Shown here piece by piece: positions 14,012 through 20,309 of a stretch of 20,309 bases of DNA (position 1 is its first letter; the number at the start of each line of letters is the position of its first letter). The position numbers and the translations under genes are program-made. The notes beneath the pieces are model-generated. The model ran no database searches and was not told the origin of the DNA. It worked only from the letters and a program-made list of their open reading frames with translations. Source of the DNA: DSNY01 sp037446035 (GTDB lineage Bacteria > Pseudomonadota > Gammaproteobacteria > Burkholderiales > Burkholderiaceae_F); assembly GCA_037446035.1 (NCBI GenBank), contig JBBIJJ010000051.1, positions 1 through 20,309 of the forward strand. The letters run 5' to 3'.

Positions 14012-15031
14012 GTGCCGCTGCTCCACGTCGAGGGCCACACCGCGCCGCTCGTTGCCGAAGACGGCGAAACGATCCTGGCTGCGCTCAAGCGTCACGGTCT
14101 GCCCGCGGCCTACTCGTGCGAGGCCGGCAACTGCGGCACCTGCAAGATCGAGTACCTGGGCGGAGACATCTTCGAACTCGATCGTTCCGAGTACGCGCTC
14201 AGCGCCGAGCTGCGTGCGAGGAACGTCGTGCTCGCCTGCCGCACGCAGGTGTGGGGCGACGTGGCGGTCCGCCGCATCGATGCCGACGAGCTCGTCGAGC
14301 ATCCGTCGCGGCTGCTGACGACGCGCGTCGTCGCGCTCGATGCGCCGACGCACGACGTGCGCCGGTTGCAGCTGGCCATCGTCGCCGGCGGTCCGTTCGA
14401 TTTTTCGGCGGGCCAGTACGCGCGGCTGGAGTTCGCGCGCGGCATCGCGCGCGACTACTCGATGGCGAACGCGCCGGGTGAGGGTCTTCTGGAGTTTCAC
14501 GTGCGTCTCGCCGGTGGCGCGGGCAGCCGGTTCGTTGCGGAGAGGCTGGCGGTCGGCGACCGCGTGATCGTCGAGGGGCCGAGAGGCACGTCGTACTGGC
14601 GCGATCGGCATCGCGGCCCGATGCTGCTGGTGGCCGGCGGCACCGGGCTGGCGCCGATGCTGTCGATCGTCCGCGCCGCGCTCGGCGCCGGGCGGACGGA
14701 ACCGATGCGGCTGTACGTCGGCGCGCGCGCCGAGCACGACGTGTACATGGAAGACGCGCTCGCCGAACTCGCCGCGCGGCATGCGAACTTCGGATACGAA
14801 ATCGTGCTGTCGGAGCCGACCGGCACGACATCGCGCCGGACCGGCCAAGTGACCGACGCGGTCGCACGCGACTACCGCTCGTTCGACGGGGTCAAGGCGT
14901 ATGTCGCCGGGCCGCCGCCGATGGTCGCCGCCGCGAGCGCGCTGCTGACCGCGCGCGGGCTGCCGTTGCGCGATCTGCACGCCGACGCGTTCGTCACCGA
15001 GGCAGAACGCGCGGCGCTCGCGGCGACGTGA
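14012..15031 (+). CDS. 2Fe-2S/FAD/NAD(P)H oxygenase reductase
   Basis: A 339-residue electron-transfer protein. Residues 1-90 form a plant-type ferredoxin domain with cysteines C36, C41, C44 and C76 (CEAGNCGTC, then LACRTQ). Residues about 100-195 form an FAD domain with RDYSMAN at 147-153. The NAD(P)H domain follows with GGTGLAP at 209-215 and a C-terminal YVAGPPPMV. This ferredoxin-first order is that of DmpP, MmoC, BenC and NagAa reductases; PaaE has the ferredoxin last. It would pass electrons from NAD(P)H to an oxygenase, and the only oxygenase candidate here is the PaaA-like protein two genes downstream. The start is a GTG with no clear ribosome binding site, just beyond the MITE-like element. 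It is followed after one base by the SDR gene. Confidence 0.92.
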   Translation: MPLLHVEGHTAPLVAEDGETILAALKRHGLPAAYSCEAGNCGTCKIEYLGGDIFELDRSEYALSAELRARNVVLACRTQVWGDVAVRRIDADELVEHPSRLLTTRVVALDAPTHDVRRLQLAIVAGGPFDFSAGQYARLEFARGIARDYSMANAPGEGLLEFHVRLAGGAGSRFVAERLAVGDRVIVEGPRGTSYWRDRHRGPMLLVAGGTGLAPMLSIVRAALGAGRTEPMRLYVGARAEHDVYMEDALAELAARHANFGYEIVLSEPTGTTSRRTGQVTDAVARDYRSFDGVKAYVAGPPPMVAAASALLTARGLPLRDLHADAFVTEAERAALAAT

Positions 15032-15032
15032 A

Positions 15033-15947
15033 ATGGACTCCACGCGGGTCGCCATCGTGAGCGGGGCCGCGCGCGGCATCGGCTATGCGATTGCGCGACG
15101 CCTCGTCGCCGACGGCTGCCGTGTCGCTCTGGTGGACAATGGCGCAGCCATTGACGGCAGTGCGCCGGACCCCGGGGTCGTCTCCGCCGCCGCCGCGCGC
15201 CTGGGCAAGCACGCGCTGCCGCTGGCGCTGGACGTCGCGCAGCCGGGCGCCGGCGCAGCCGCGGTGCAGGCAACGCTCGATGCCTTCGGTGCCGTCGACG
15301 TGGTGGTCAACAACGCGGCAATCCTGCGCGACGCGTTCATCTTCAAGACGCAGCGCGCCGACTGGGAAGCCGTGCTGGCGACCAACCTCGGTGGCGCGTT
15401 CGAACTGCTGTCGGCGGCCACACCCCTGATGCGCGATGCGGTCAAGCAGGGGCGCGCGCCGGGAGCGATCGTCAACATCGTGTCGACCGCCGGTATCTAC
15501 GGCAACTTCGGGCAGAGTGCGTATGCGGCGGCAAAGGCCGGACTGATCGGGCTGACGCGCGTGGTCGCGCTCGATCTGGCCCGCAGCGGCATCGCGTGCA
15601 ACGCGGTCGCGCCGTTTGCCGCGACGCGTGTGACCGAAAGCATCCGGCCCGCCAACGACGCGCAGGCGGACTACAAGGCGCGCGCGCTGAAGGTACCGGC
15701 GGCGCGCGTCGCCGACCTGGTCGCGTATCTGGCCTCGCCTGCGGCCGCGCAGATCAGCGGGCAGGCCTTCGGGGTGCGCGGCCGCGAGGTGTTCTTGTTC
15801 GCGCAGGCCCGTCCGCTGGCGAAGTTCGTCGCGCCCGCTGCGCCGGATGCGGACGAGTTCGGCGCGCTGCTGCGCGCCGCGTTCGAGCCGCACTATGTCG
15901 CGCTGAGCACCGATCTCGAGGCCTTCAATACCGATCCGATCCTGTGA
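15033..15947 (+). CDS. short-chain dehydrogenase/reductase
   Basis: A 304-residue SDR. It shows the NAD(P)-binding GAARGIG at 11-17, NNAA at 93-96, and catalytic N118, S151, Y164 and K168 (YAAAK). The core of about 250 residues is followed by an extra 50-60 residues after GQAFGVRGREVFLFAQARP, a feature I associate with SDRs related to the hydroxyacyl-CoA dehydrogenase domain of multifunctional enzyme 2. That points to a CoA-thioester or alicyclic alcohol substrate, but this is a family-level hint only. Alternatively it could oxidise a dihydrodiol or epoxide-derived alcohol made by the oxygenase. It lies one base after the reductase and 9 bases before the PaaA-like gene, clearly in one operon. 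Confidence 0.9.
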   Translation: MDSTRVAIVSGAARGIGYAIARRLVADGCRVALVDNGAAIDGSAPDPGVVSAAAARLGKHALPLALDVAQPGAGAAAVQATLDAFGAVDVVVNNAAILRDAFIFKTQRADWEAVLATNLGGAFELLSAATPLMRDAVKQGRAPGAIVNIVSTAGIYGNFGQSAYAAAKAGLIGLTRVVALDLARSGIACNAVAPFAATRVTESIRPANDAQADYKARALKVPAARVADLVAYLASPAAAQISGQAFGVRGREVFLFAQARPLAKFVAPAAPDADEFGALLRAAFEPHYVALSTDLEAFNTDPIL

Positions 15948-15956
15948 GGAGCGAAC

Positions 15957-16688
15957 GTGACGACCGAGACCACCCAGTACGAATGCAGGACGGTCGCCGA
16001 ACTGGCGTCGATGCCGCCCGGTTATCGCGAGGCGGTCGAGAAGATCGTGGTCAGCCACGCGGTCAACGAGCTGGCCGGCGCGCAGGCGTTCGACGAGCCG
16101 GCGATCGCGCTGGCGCCCACGCCGTATGCCAAGTACCTGACCTGCCGGGTGGCGATGGAGGAGTATCACCACCACGTGCGCTTTCGCCAGCTCGCCGAGG
16201 AGATGGGGATCGCTGCCGCGCGCATGGATGCGCGCGGCAAGAAGCCGCTTTCGATCTTCGGTTTCGCGCTGCGCACCTGGGAGGAGTTCTGCGTGATCAA
16301 GCTGCTCGCGGACTACGCGGAGATCCTGCAGGTCGAGGATCTGCTGCACTGCTCGTTTCACCCGCTGCGCAACCTTGGCCGCATCACGATGCCGGAGGAG
16401 AAGTTCCACGCCCAATTCGGCCGCGACTTCTGCGGCGAACTGTGCCGGACCGCGGACGGCCGGGCGCGCGTGCAGGCGGCGGTCGACGCGTACTACCCGC
16501 AGCTTCCGGCGTTTTTCGGCTCGAGCCAGTCGAAGAACAACGACGCCTTCCGCCGCTTCGGACTGAAGCGGCGCAGCAACGACGAGATGCGCGCCGACTT
16601 CGTTGCGCGTGCGCAGCGGCTGGTCGAGGGCGAACTGGGTCTGCGGTTGCCTGCGGTGCCGCTGACGTACCAGCATGCGGGGGCGTAG
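15957..16688 (+). CDS. stand-alone PaaA-like diiron oxygenase
   Basis: A 243-residue protein of the phenylacetic acid catabolic (PaaA/PaaC) family. Aligned by eye with remembered E. coli PaaA it keeps the whole ferritin-like ligand set: E39 in HAVNELAG, E69 and H72 in MEEYHHH, D119 in VIKLLADYAE, and E148/H151 in EEKFHAQFG. Other matches include MPPGYRE, an APT segment before helix 2, and KRRSNDEMRADFV near the C-terminus. It lacks PaaA's C-terminal tail. PaaA works with PaaC, PaaB and PaaE to epoxidise phenylacetyl-CoA; none of PaaB, PaaC or PaaD is encoded here. It starts at GTG 15957 with GAGGAG just upstream, overlapping the end of the SDR. With the upstream reductase it forms a two-component oxygenase, more like BoxA/BoxB in organisation. 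The substrate is unknown; position before a gentisate dioxygenase suggests an aromatic acid or its CoA ester. Confidence 0.88.
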   Translation: MTTETTQYECRTVAELASMPPGYREAVEKIVVSHAVNELAGAQAFDEPAIALAPTPYAKYLTCRVAMEEYHHHVRFRQLAEEMGIAAARMDARGKKPLSIFGFALRTWEEFCVIKLLADYAEILQVEDLLHCSFHPLRNLGRITMPEEKFHAQFGRDFCGELCRTADGRARVQAAVDAYYPQLPAFFGSSQSKNNDAFRRFGLKRRSNDEMRADFVARAQRLVEGELGLRLPAVPLTYQHAGA

Positions 16689-16991
16689 GCTGGCGCCACG
16701 GAGAGACACGGGTGCGGACGATGGCGTTCGGGATCGTCTCGGCGCCTTTCGTGGCTGCATGTCGGATGCGCGACAGGTGCTTGCTGAGCATTGCAAATCC
16801 GCGTGACACGTTCCAAGCGCCCGGCGGTGCGCATCACCCAGCCCTCGTCGCTCGGAGCCGAAGGCGAGGAATCACGCCCGCTCGCAACGCCGAGATCCCT
16901 CGCGCTGCGCGGGATGACGGACCCGACGCCCTCGAAGGCGAAAGGAACTCGCGAGCTGGCGAGGTCACGAGATTGAGTAATCCTGAATAGG
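16689..16991. other. intergenic region with a dispersed repeat between the PaaA-like and gentisate dioxygenase genes
   Basis: No supported gene lies in these 303 bases. The main content is a TGTCAT-type dispersed repeat at about 16846-16919. I see no clear terminator and no clear promoter for the next gene, so whether the downstream genes are co-transcribed with the upstream three is undecided. Confidence 0.6.
16846..16919. repeat. dispersed 73-bp repeat, copy B (opposite orientation)
   Basis: This is a relative of 3569-3641 in reverse orientation. Shared blocks include CCGAAGGCGA, GCTCGCA and CGAGATCCCTCGCGCTG, ending GGGATGAC. It sits between two catabolic genes without disrupting either. 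Confidence 0.7.
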
Positions 16992-18074
16992 ATGAGCTTC
17001 GGTGCCATGGAAGGGGGCTCGACTTCGGTGGCCGCGCGCGCCGCGTTCTATCGCGAGATCGACCGTTTCGCGCTGACGCCGCTGTGGGAGGTGCTGCACG
17101 CGCTGGTGCCGCCGCAGCCGGGCTCGCCGTGCGTGCCGGCGCTATGGAAGTTCGCCGAGATCCGCCCGTATCTCGCGCGTGCCGGCGAACTGATCAGCGC
17201 CGAAGAGGCGGTGCGGCGGGTACTGATCCTGGAGAATCCGGCGCTGCGTGGGCAGTCGTGCATTACGCAGAGCCTGTACGCGGGGCTGCAACTGATCCTG
17301 CCCGGCGAGATCGCGCCTTGCCACCGGCACACGCAATCGGCGCTGCGCTTCATCGTCGACGGCCGCGGCGCGTGGACGGCGGTCGACGGCGAGCGCACGA
17401 CGATGCAGCCCGGCGACTTCATCATCACGCCGGCCTGGACGTGGCACGATCACGGCAACCCGCGGCTGGAGGACGGCGGCGAGCCGGTGATCTGGCTCGA
17501 CGGTCTGGACATTCCGATGGTGCGCTTCTTCGACGCCGGATTCGCCGAGAATCTGCCGCAGAAGGCGCAGCCCGTCTCGCGCACCGAAGGCACGTCCGCC
17601 GCGCGCTACGGTGCCAATCTGCTGCCGGTTCGCCACGAGCCGCCGCACGGTGCGACCTCGCCGATCCTCAACTATCCGTACGCGCGCACGCGCGAAGCGC
17701 TCGCCAAGCTCGCGCGCAACGCGCCGCCGGATCCGTGGGACGGCGTCAAGCTGCGCTACGTGAACCCGGCCACCGGTGGCTATGCGATGCCGACGATCGC
17801 GACCTTCATGCAGCTTCTGCCGGCCGGGTTCGAGGGCAAGCCGTACCGGTCGACCGACGGCACGGTGTTTTCCGTGGTCGAGGGGCGCGGCCGCGCGCGC
17901 ATCGACCGCGGCGACGCGCAGTATGTCTTCGACTTCGGCCCGCAGGACCACTTCGTCGTGCCGTCGTGGTGGCGCGTGGCGCTGGCCGCCGCCGAGGAGT
18001 GCGTGCTGTTCAGTTTCTCGGACCGGCCGGTGCAGCAGGCGATGGGCGTCCTGCGCGAGGAGCGGCTGCCGTGA
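16992..18074 (+). CDS. gentisate 1,2-dioxygenase
   Basis: A 360-residue bicupin Fe(II) dioxygenase that cleaves gentisate between C1 and C2 to maleylpyruvate. The N-terminal cupin has the family's signature CHRHTQSALRFIVDG with metal ligands H111 and H113, followed by TPAWTWHDHGNP with H152 as the third ligand. The second cupin shows GYAMPTIATFMQLLPAGFEG and YRSTDGTVFSVVEGRG. Length fits the family (about 345-370). The start is ATG 16992; ATG 17007 is a possible alternative. The stop overlaps the GTG start of the next gene (GTGA). The closely related salicylate and 1-hydroxy-2-naphthoate dioxygenases share this fold, so substrate is not absolutely fixed by motif, but FAH next door supports gentisate. 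Confidence 0.93.
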   Translation: MSFGAMEGGSTSVAARAAFYREIDRFALTPLWEVLHALVPPQPGSPCVPALWKFAEIRPYLARAGELISAEEAVRRVLILENPALRGQSCITQSLYAGLQLILPGEIAPCHRHTQSALRFIVDGRGAWTAVDGERTTMQPGDFIITPAWTWHDHGNPRLEDGGEPVIWLDGLDIPMVRFFDAGFAENLPQKAQPVSRTEGTSAARYGANLLPVRHEPPHGATSPILNYPYARTREALAKLARNAPPDPWDGVKLRYVNPATGGYAMPTIATFMQLLPAGFEGKPYRSTDGTVFSVVEGRGRARIDRGDAQYVFDFGPQDHFVVPSWWRVALAAAEECVLFSFSDRPVQQAMGVLREERLP

Positions 18075-18601
18075 ACGCGCTCGCCGCCGCGCAGTCGGCC
18101 TGGTTCGCGCGCTGCGGCGCGCCGCCGACCGCCGACGAGCGCGCGCTCGCGCAGGCCTGGGTCGACGCGCTCGGCGAGTCGGCGTCGATCGTTTTCGTCG
18201 AAGGCTGGCGCGAAGCGGCGACCTGGTTGCGCGCGCACCGCTTCGCCGACGGTTACGAAGCGCGCGAGGACGCGCTGCGCGGCGAGCTGCGTCGACGGGC
18301 GCTCGCTCGGCGCGGCGAGGCCGCGCTGCTCGACCGGCTGACGGCCGCCACGCAGCCGCTCGTCGAGCCGTTGCGCGCTGCGGCCGAGGTCGCCGCGGCG
18401 CGGGCGGGTGCCGACGACGAAGGTATGATCCGCGCGGGCGCCGGCGCGGCGGCACTTGCTGAACATCACTGCGCGTTGGCGCAGCTTGCGTGCGCGCCGC
18501 CCGCGCATCCGTTTTTCCGCCATTACCGGCTGTTCGCGCACGGGCGCTGGCCGTTGGGTGTTTTCGCTGGCGCCGGCGGTGCGGTCGCCGCGATTCTGTG
18601 A
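18071..18601 (+). CDS. conserved-looking protein of unknown function, coupled to gentisate dioxygenase
   Basis: A 176-residue soluble, Ala/Arg-rich protein, mostly predicted helical by eye. I do not recognise a family. Features are an N-terminal WFARCGAPPTADERALAQAWVDALG, a central charged Arg/Glu/Ala region, and a C-terminal HPFFRHYRLFAHGRWPLGVFAGAGG. It begins with GTG overlapping the preceding stop by four bases, so it is probably translationally coupled, and its base composition matches a real gene. It sits where a maleylpyruvate isomerase could be expected, but it shows no glutathione-S-transferase thioredoxin-fold N-terminus and no DinB-type His triad that I can identify. An accessory or stabilising role for the dioxygenase is as likely. 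Confidence 0.75.
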   Translation: MNALAAAQSAWFARCGAPPTADERALAQAWVDALGESASIVFVEGWREAATWLRAHRFADGYEAREDALRGELRRRALARRGEAALLDRLTAATQPLVEPLRAAAEVAAARAGADDEGMIRAGAGAAALAEHHCALAQLACAPPAHPFFRHYRLFAHGRWPLGVFAGAGGAVAAIL

Positions 18602-18615
18602 ACCTGGATTCCTCG

Positions 18616-18750
18616 CCACAGGTAGACACAGAGGCACAGAGAAAGGCGAAAAATCAAGTCCTTGCTCGCATTCCCCGCCTGACCCGCTGGGTGCGAGAGC
18701 GTATTCGCACAACGGTTTGTTGTTCCTCTGTGTTCTCTGTGTCTCTGTGG
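18616..18750. repeat. inverted pair of CACAGAG-type repeats
   Basis: The left arm (18616-18643, CCACAGG...ACACAGAGGCACAGAGAA) and right arm (18724-18750, TCCTCTGTGTTCTCTGTGTC...GTGG) are imperfect reverse complements separated by about 80 bases. The low-GC, repetitive arms contrast with the surrounding DNA. From general knowledge, CACAGAGRCACAGAG sequences are a common dispersed intergenic repeat in proteobacteria. It lies between the unknown gene and the FAH gene. Confidence 0.65.
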
Positions 18751-18786
18751 TTCAAATGAGGTCTTCAGGGTGAAAGGAACGCTTCG

Positions 18787-19482
18787 ATGGGTTACGTCTT
18801 TGCCGCTGCCCCACAGGCCGTCGTGCCGGTGGCCGGGTCGTCCGACCTATTTCCGATCCGCCGCATCTACTGCGTCGGCCGCAATTACGAGGAGCACGCG
18901 AAAGAGATGGGGTTTTCCGGTAGAGAGCCGCCGTTTTTCTTCATGAAGCCGGCCGACGCGGCGATGCCGGTGGCGGAGGGTGCGATCGGCGAGCTGCCGT
19001 ATCCGCCGGAGACGTCGAACCTGCATCACGAGATGGAGCTCGTCGTCGCGCTCGGCAAGCGCGGCGCGCGCATCGCCGCCGCGCACGCGCGCGAGCACAT
19101 CTTCGGCTACGCGGTCGGGCTCGACATGACGCGGCGCGACCTGCAGGGCGCGATGAAGAAGCAGGGCCGGCCGTGGGAGATCGGCAAGGCGTTCGACTTC
19201 TCCGCGCCGATCGGACCGATCCAGCCGATCGCGCGCAGCGGCGAGATCACGGCGGGCCGCATCTGGCTGAATGTGAACGGCGCGCCGCGCCAGGCGAGCG
19301 ACGTGTCGAAGATGATCTGGAACGTCGCCGAGACGATCGAGCACCTGTCGCGCTACTTCGAGTTGCAACCGGGCGACCTGATCTTCACGGGCACACCGGA
19401 AGGCGTGGGCGCGGTCGACCGTGGCGATTTGCTCGAAGGCGGGGTCGACAACGTCGGCACGATCCGCGTGCGGGTGGCATGA
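18787..19482 (+). CDS. fumarylacetoacetate hydrolase family protein, probable fumarylpyruvate hydrolase
   Basis: A 231-residue FAH-fold hydrolase, the size of NagK-type fumarylpyruvate hydrolases that split the ring-cleavage product into fumarate (or maleate) and pyruvate. Motifs are CVGRNYEEHAKEMG at 29-42, PFFFMKP, the metal-binding HHEMELVVALG with E82 and E84, D113 in GYAVGLDMTRRDLQ, K134 in WEIGKAFD, and GDLIFTGTPEGVGAV near the C-terminus. The ATG is preceded by AAAGGAA at good spacing. Immediate context with gentisate dioxygenase supports the assignment. No maleylpyruvate isomerase is seen, so the enzyme may act directly on maleylpyruvate, or an isomerase may be encoded elsewhere. Confidence 0.9.
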   Translation: MGYVFAAAPQAVVPVAGSSDLFPIRRIYCVGRNYEEHAKEMGFSGREPPFFFMKPADAAMPVAEGAIGELPYPPETSNLHHEMELVVALGKRGARIAAAHAREHIFGYAVGLDMTRRDLQGAMKKQGRPWEIGKAFDFSAPIGPIQPIARSGEITAGRIWLNVNGAPRQASDVSKMIWNVAETIEHLSRYFELQPGDLIFTGTPEGVGAVDRGDLLEGGVDNVGTIRVRVA

Positions 19483-19581
19483 GATCTTCTTCGGCGGTGC
19501 CGCGCACCGGCGCACCCGCGAGCCGGATGGCGCGTGCCTGGTTGGGCGATTCGCCGTCCGCGCGGTGAACGGATCGCGCCG

Positions 19582-20309
19582 ATGCGGCTCGCACCGTTCC
19601 TGCGCCCCCGCTCCGTTGCGATCGTCGGTGCCGGCGACCGGCCCACCAGTTCGGGCGGCGCGGTACTGGCCAATCTGCGGCGCGCCGGCTACCCGGGCGA
19701 AATCGTTCCGGTCAACCCCAAGCTGCCGGCCGACGGCCGGATCGCAGGGCTGCGCGCACGCGCATCGCTGCGCGAGTTGCAGCCGCCGGTCGAACTGGTC
19801 GTCGTCGTGGTCCGCCCGGAGCTGATTCCGCAGGTGGTGCGCGACGCGGCCGCGAGCGGCCACCGCCACTTGCTGATCCTGCCCGGCGGTTTCGCCGAAG
19901 CGGGTGAGGCCGGACGCGCGCGCGAGGACGATGTCCGGCGCATCGCTGATGAGGCGCGCATCACGATTGCCGGCCCCAACTGCGCCGGGACGATCGACCT
20001 GCTCGACGACGCACGCCCGTTCGCAGCAACCTTCCTGCGCGACTTGCCCAATCGCGCGACCTTCAGCGGCCGCCGAGTGGCGTTCGTATCGCAGTCGGGC
20101 GCGATCGCCGAGGAACTGATCGCGCAAAGCCATGCGATGGCGATCCCGCTCGGCGCGGTGGTCAGCGTGGGCAACGCGATGCATCTGTCGCTGGCCGATT
20201 ATCTCGAGCACTTCGGCGCCGACGACGCGTGCAGCGCGGTCCTGCTGTACGCGGAGAGCTGCGGCGATGTCGAGCGCTTTGCGGCGGTGGCGCGCGCCGT
20301 GGCGCCCCG
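19582..20309 (+). CDS. NDP-forming acyl-CoA synthetase, alpha (CoA-binding) part, 3' truncated by window end
   Basis: The frame is open from ATG 19582 to the window edge, about 242 residues. It starts with a Rossmann CoA-binding domain, FLRPRSVAIVGAGDRPTSSG, then IVPVNPKLP, ILPGGFAEAG, AGPNCAGTIDL and a succinyl-CoA-ligase-like region beginning VAFVSQSGAIAEEL. This is the alpha part of the NDP-forming acetyl/acyl-CoA synthetase family, which makes CoA thioesters from carboxylic acids using ATP or GDP-type chemistry through a phosphohistidine; the His-bearing and ATP-grasp regions would lie beyond the window. An in-frame GTG at 19534 is an alternative start but the ATG matches the domain boundary better. 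It lies 99 bases after FAH in the same direction and could activate the aromatic acid substrate. Confidence 0.85.
   Translation, partial: MRLAPFLRPRSVAIVGAGDRPTSSGGAVLANLRRAGYPGEIVPVNPKLPADGRIAGLRARASLRELQPPVELVVVVVRPELIPQVVRDAAASGHRHLLILPGGFAEAGEAGRAREDDVRRIADEARITIAGPNCAGTIDLLDDARPFAATFLRDLPNRATFSGRRVAFVSQSGAIAEELIAQSHAMAIPLGAVVSVGNAMHLSLADYLEHFGADDACSAVLLYAESCGDVERFAAVARAVAP

Noticed and set aside
14994..16796. 600-codon open frame antisense to the SDR and PaaA-like genes
   Set aside because: It spans several real plus-strand genes with complete motifs and has low-complexity Arg/His-rich composition.
18071..18601. Assignment of the 176-residue protein as maleylpyruvate isomerase
   Set aside because: Neither glutathione-S-transferase nor DinB-type features are visible; only gene position suggests it.

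Overview
The window is chromosomal DNA of a GC-rich betaproteobacterium, most likely in or near the Burkholderiales. This rests on the rarA-serS gene order, an Acs protein with the N- and C-terminal sequences I associate with Burkholderiales, and the acs / small membrane protein / TPR / DUF4212 / sodium:solute symporter arrangement. No phage, transposase, CRISPR array or replication origin is visible. The accessory character comes from many small dispersed repeats and several local duplications.

Layout. 1-3406: housekeeping block with rarA, serS and, downstream of serS, tRNA-Ser(CGA) with a terminator. 3407-3956: repeat-rich gap. 3957-9806: acetate-type carbon module with acs, a two-helix membrane protein, a TPR protein, a DUF4212 subunit and a 702-residue sodium:solute symporter, ended by a strong terminator. 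The acs 3' end and downstream DNA are tandemly duplicated (113-bp unit). 9824-10159: tRNA-Ser(GGA) locus, where a promoter is followed by a truncated 5' tRNA copy, a palindromic repeat, and then the intact tRNA. 10175-13196: Fur-type iron uptake, with the ATPase (minus) and the fused permease (plus) diverging from a Fur-like box; the permease is frameshifted by a perfect 38-bp tandem duplication. 13159-20309: aromatic catabolism, with a MarR regulator (minus), a 253-bp MITE-like element, and then plus-strand genes for a 2Fe-2S/FAD reductase, an SDR, a PaaA-like diiron protein, gentisate 1,2-dioxygenase, an unknown 176-residue protein, a fumarylpyruvate-hydrolase-type FAH enzyme and the start of an NDP-forming acyl-CoA synthetase.

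The last block is the best candidate for an undescribed system. Gentisate is normally made by Rieske or flavin hydroxylases. Here the only oxygenase upstream of the gentisate dioxygenase is a stand-alone relative of the PaaA subunit of phenylacetyl-CoA epoxidase, with all diiron ligands kept. It is paired with a reductase of a different architecture from PaaE and has no PaaB, PaaC or PaaD. With the acyl-CoA synthetase, this suggests CoA-thioester ring hydroxylation or epoxidation feeding gentisate. That is inference; family identities and gene order are what the sequence shows.

The second theme is genome plasticity around tRNA-Ser genes and gene ends. The same palindromic repeat lies beside both tRNA-Ser genes, and both intact tRNAs lie about 175-210 bp downstream of the nearest promoter-like -10 box.
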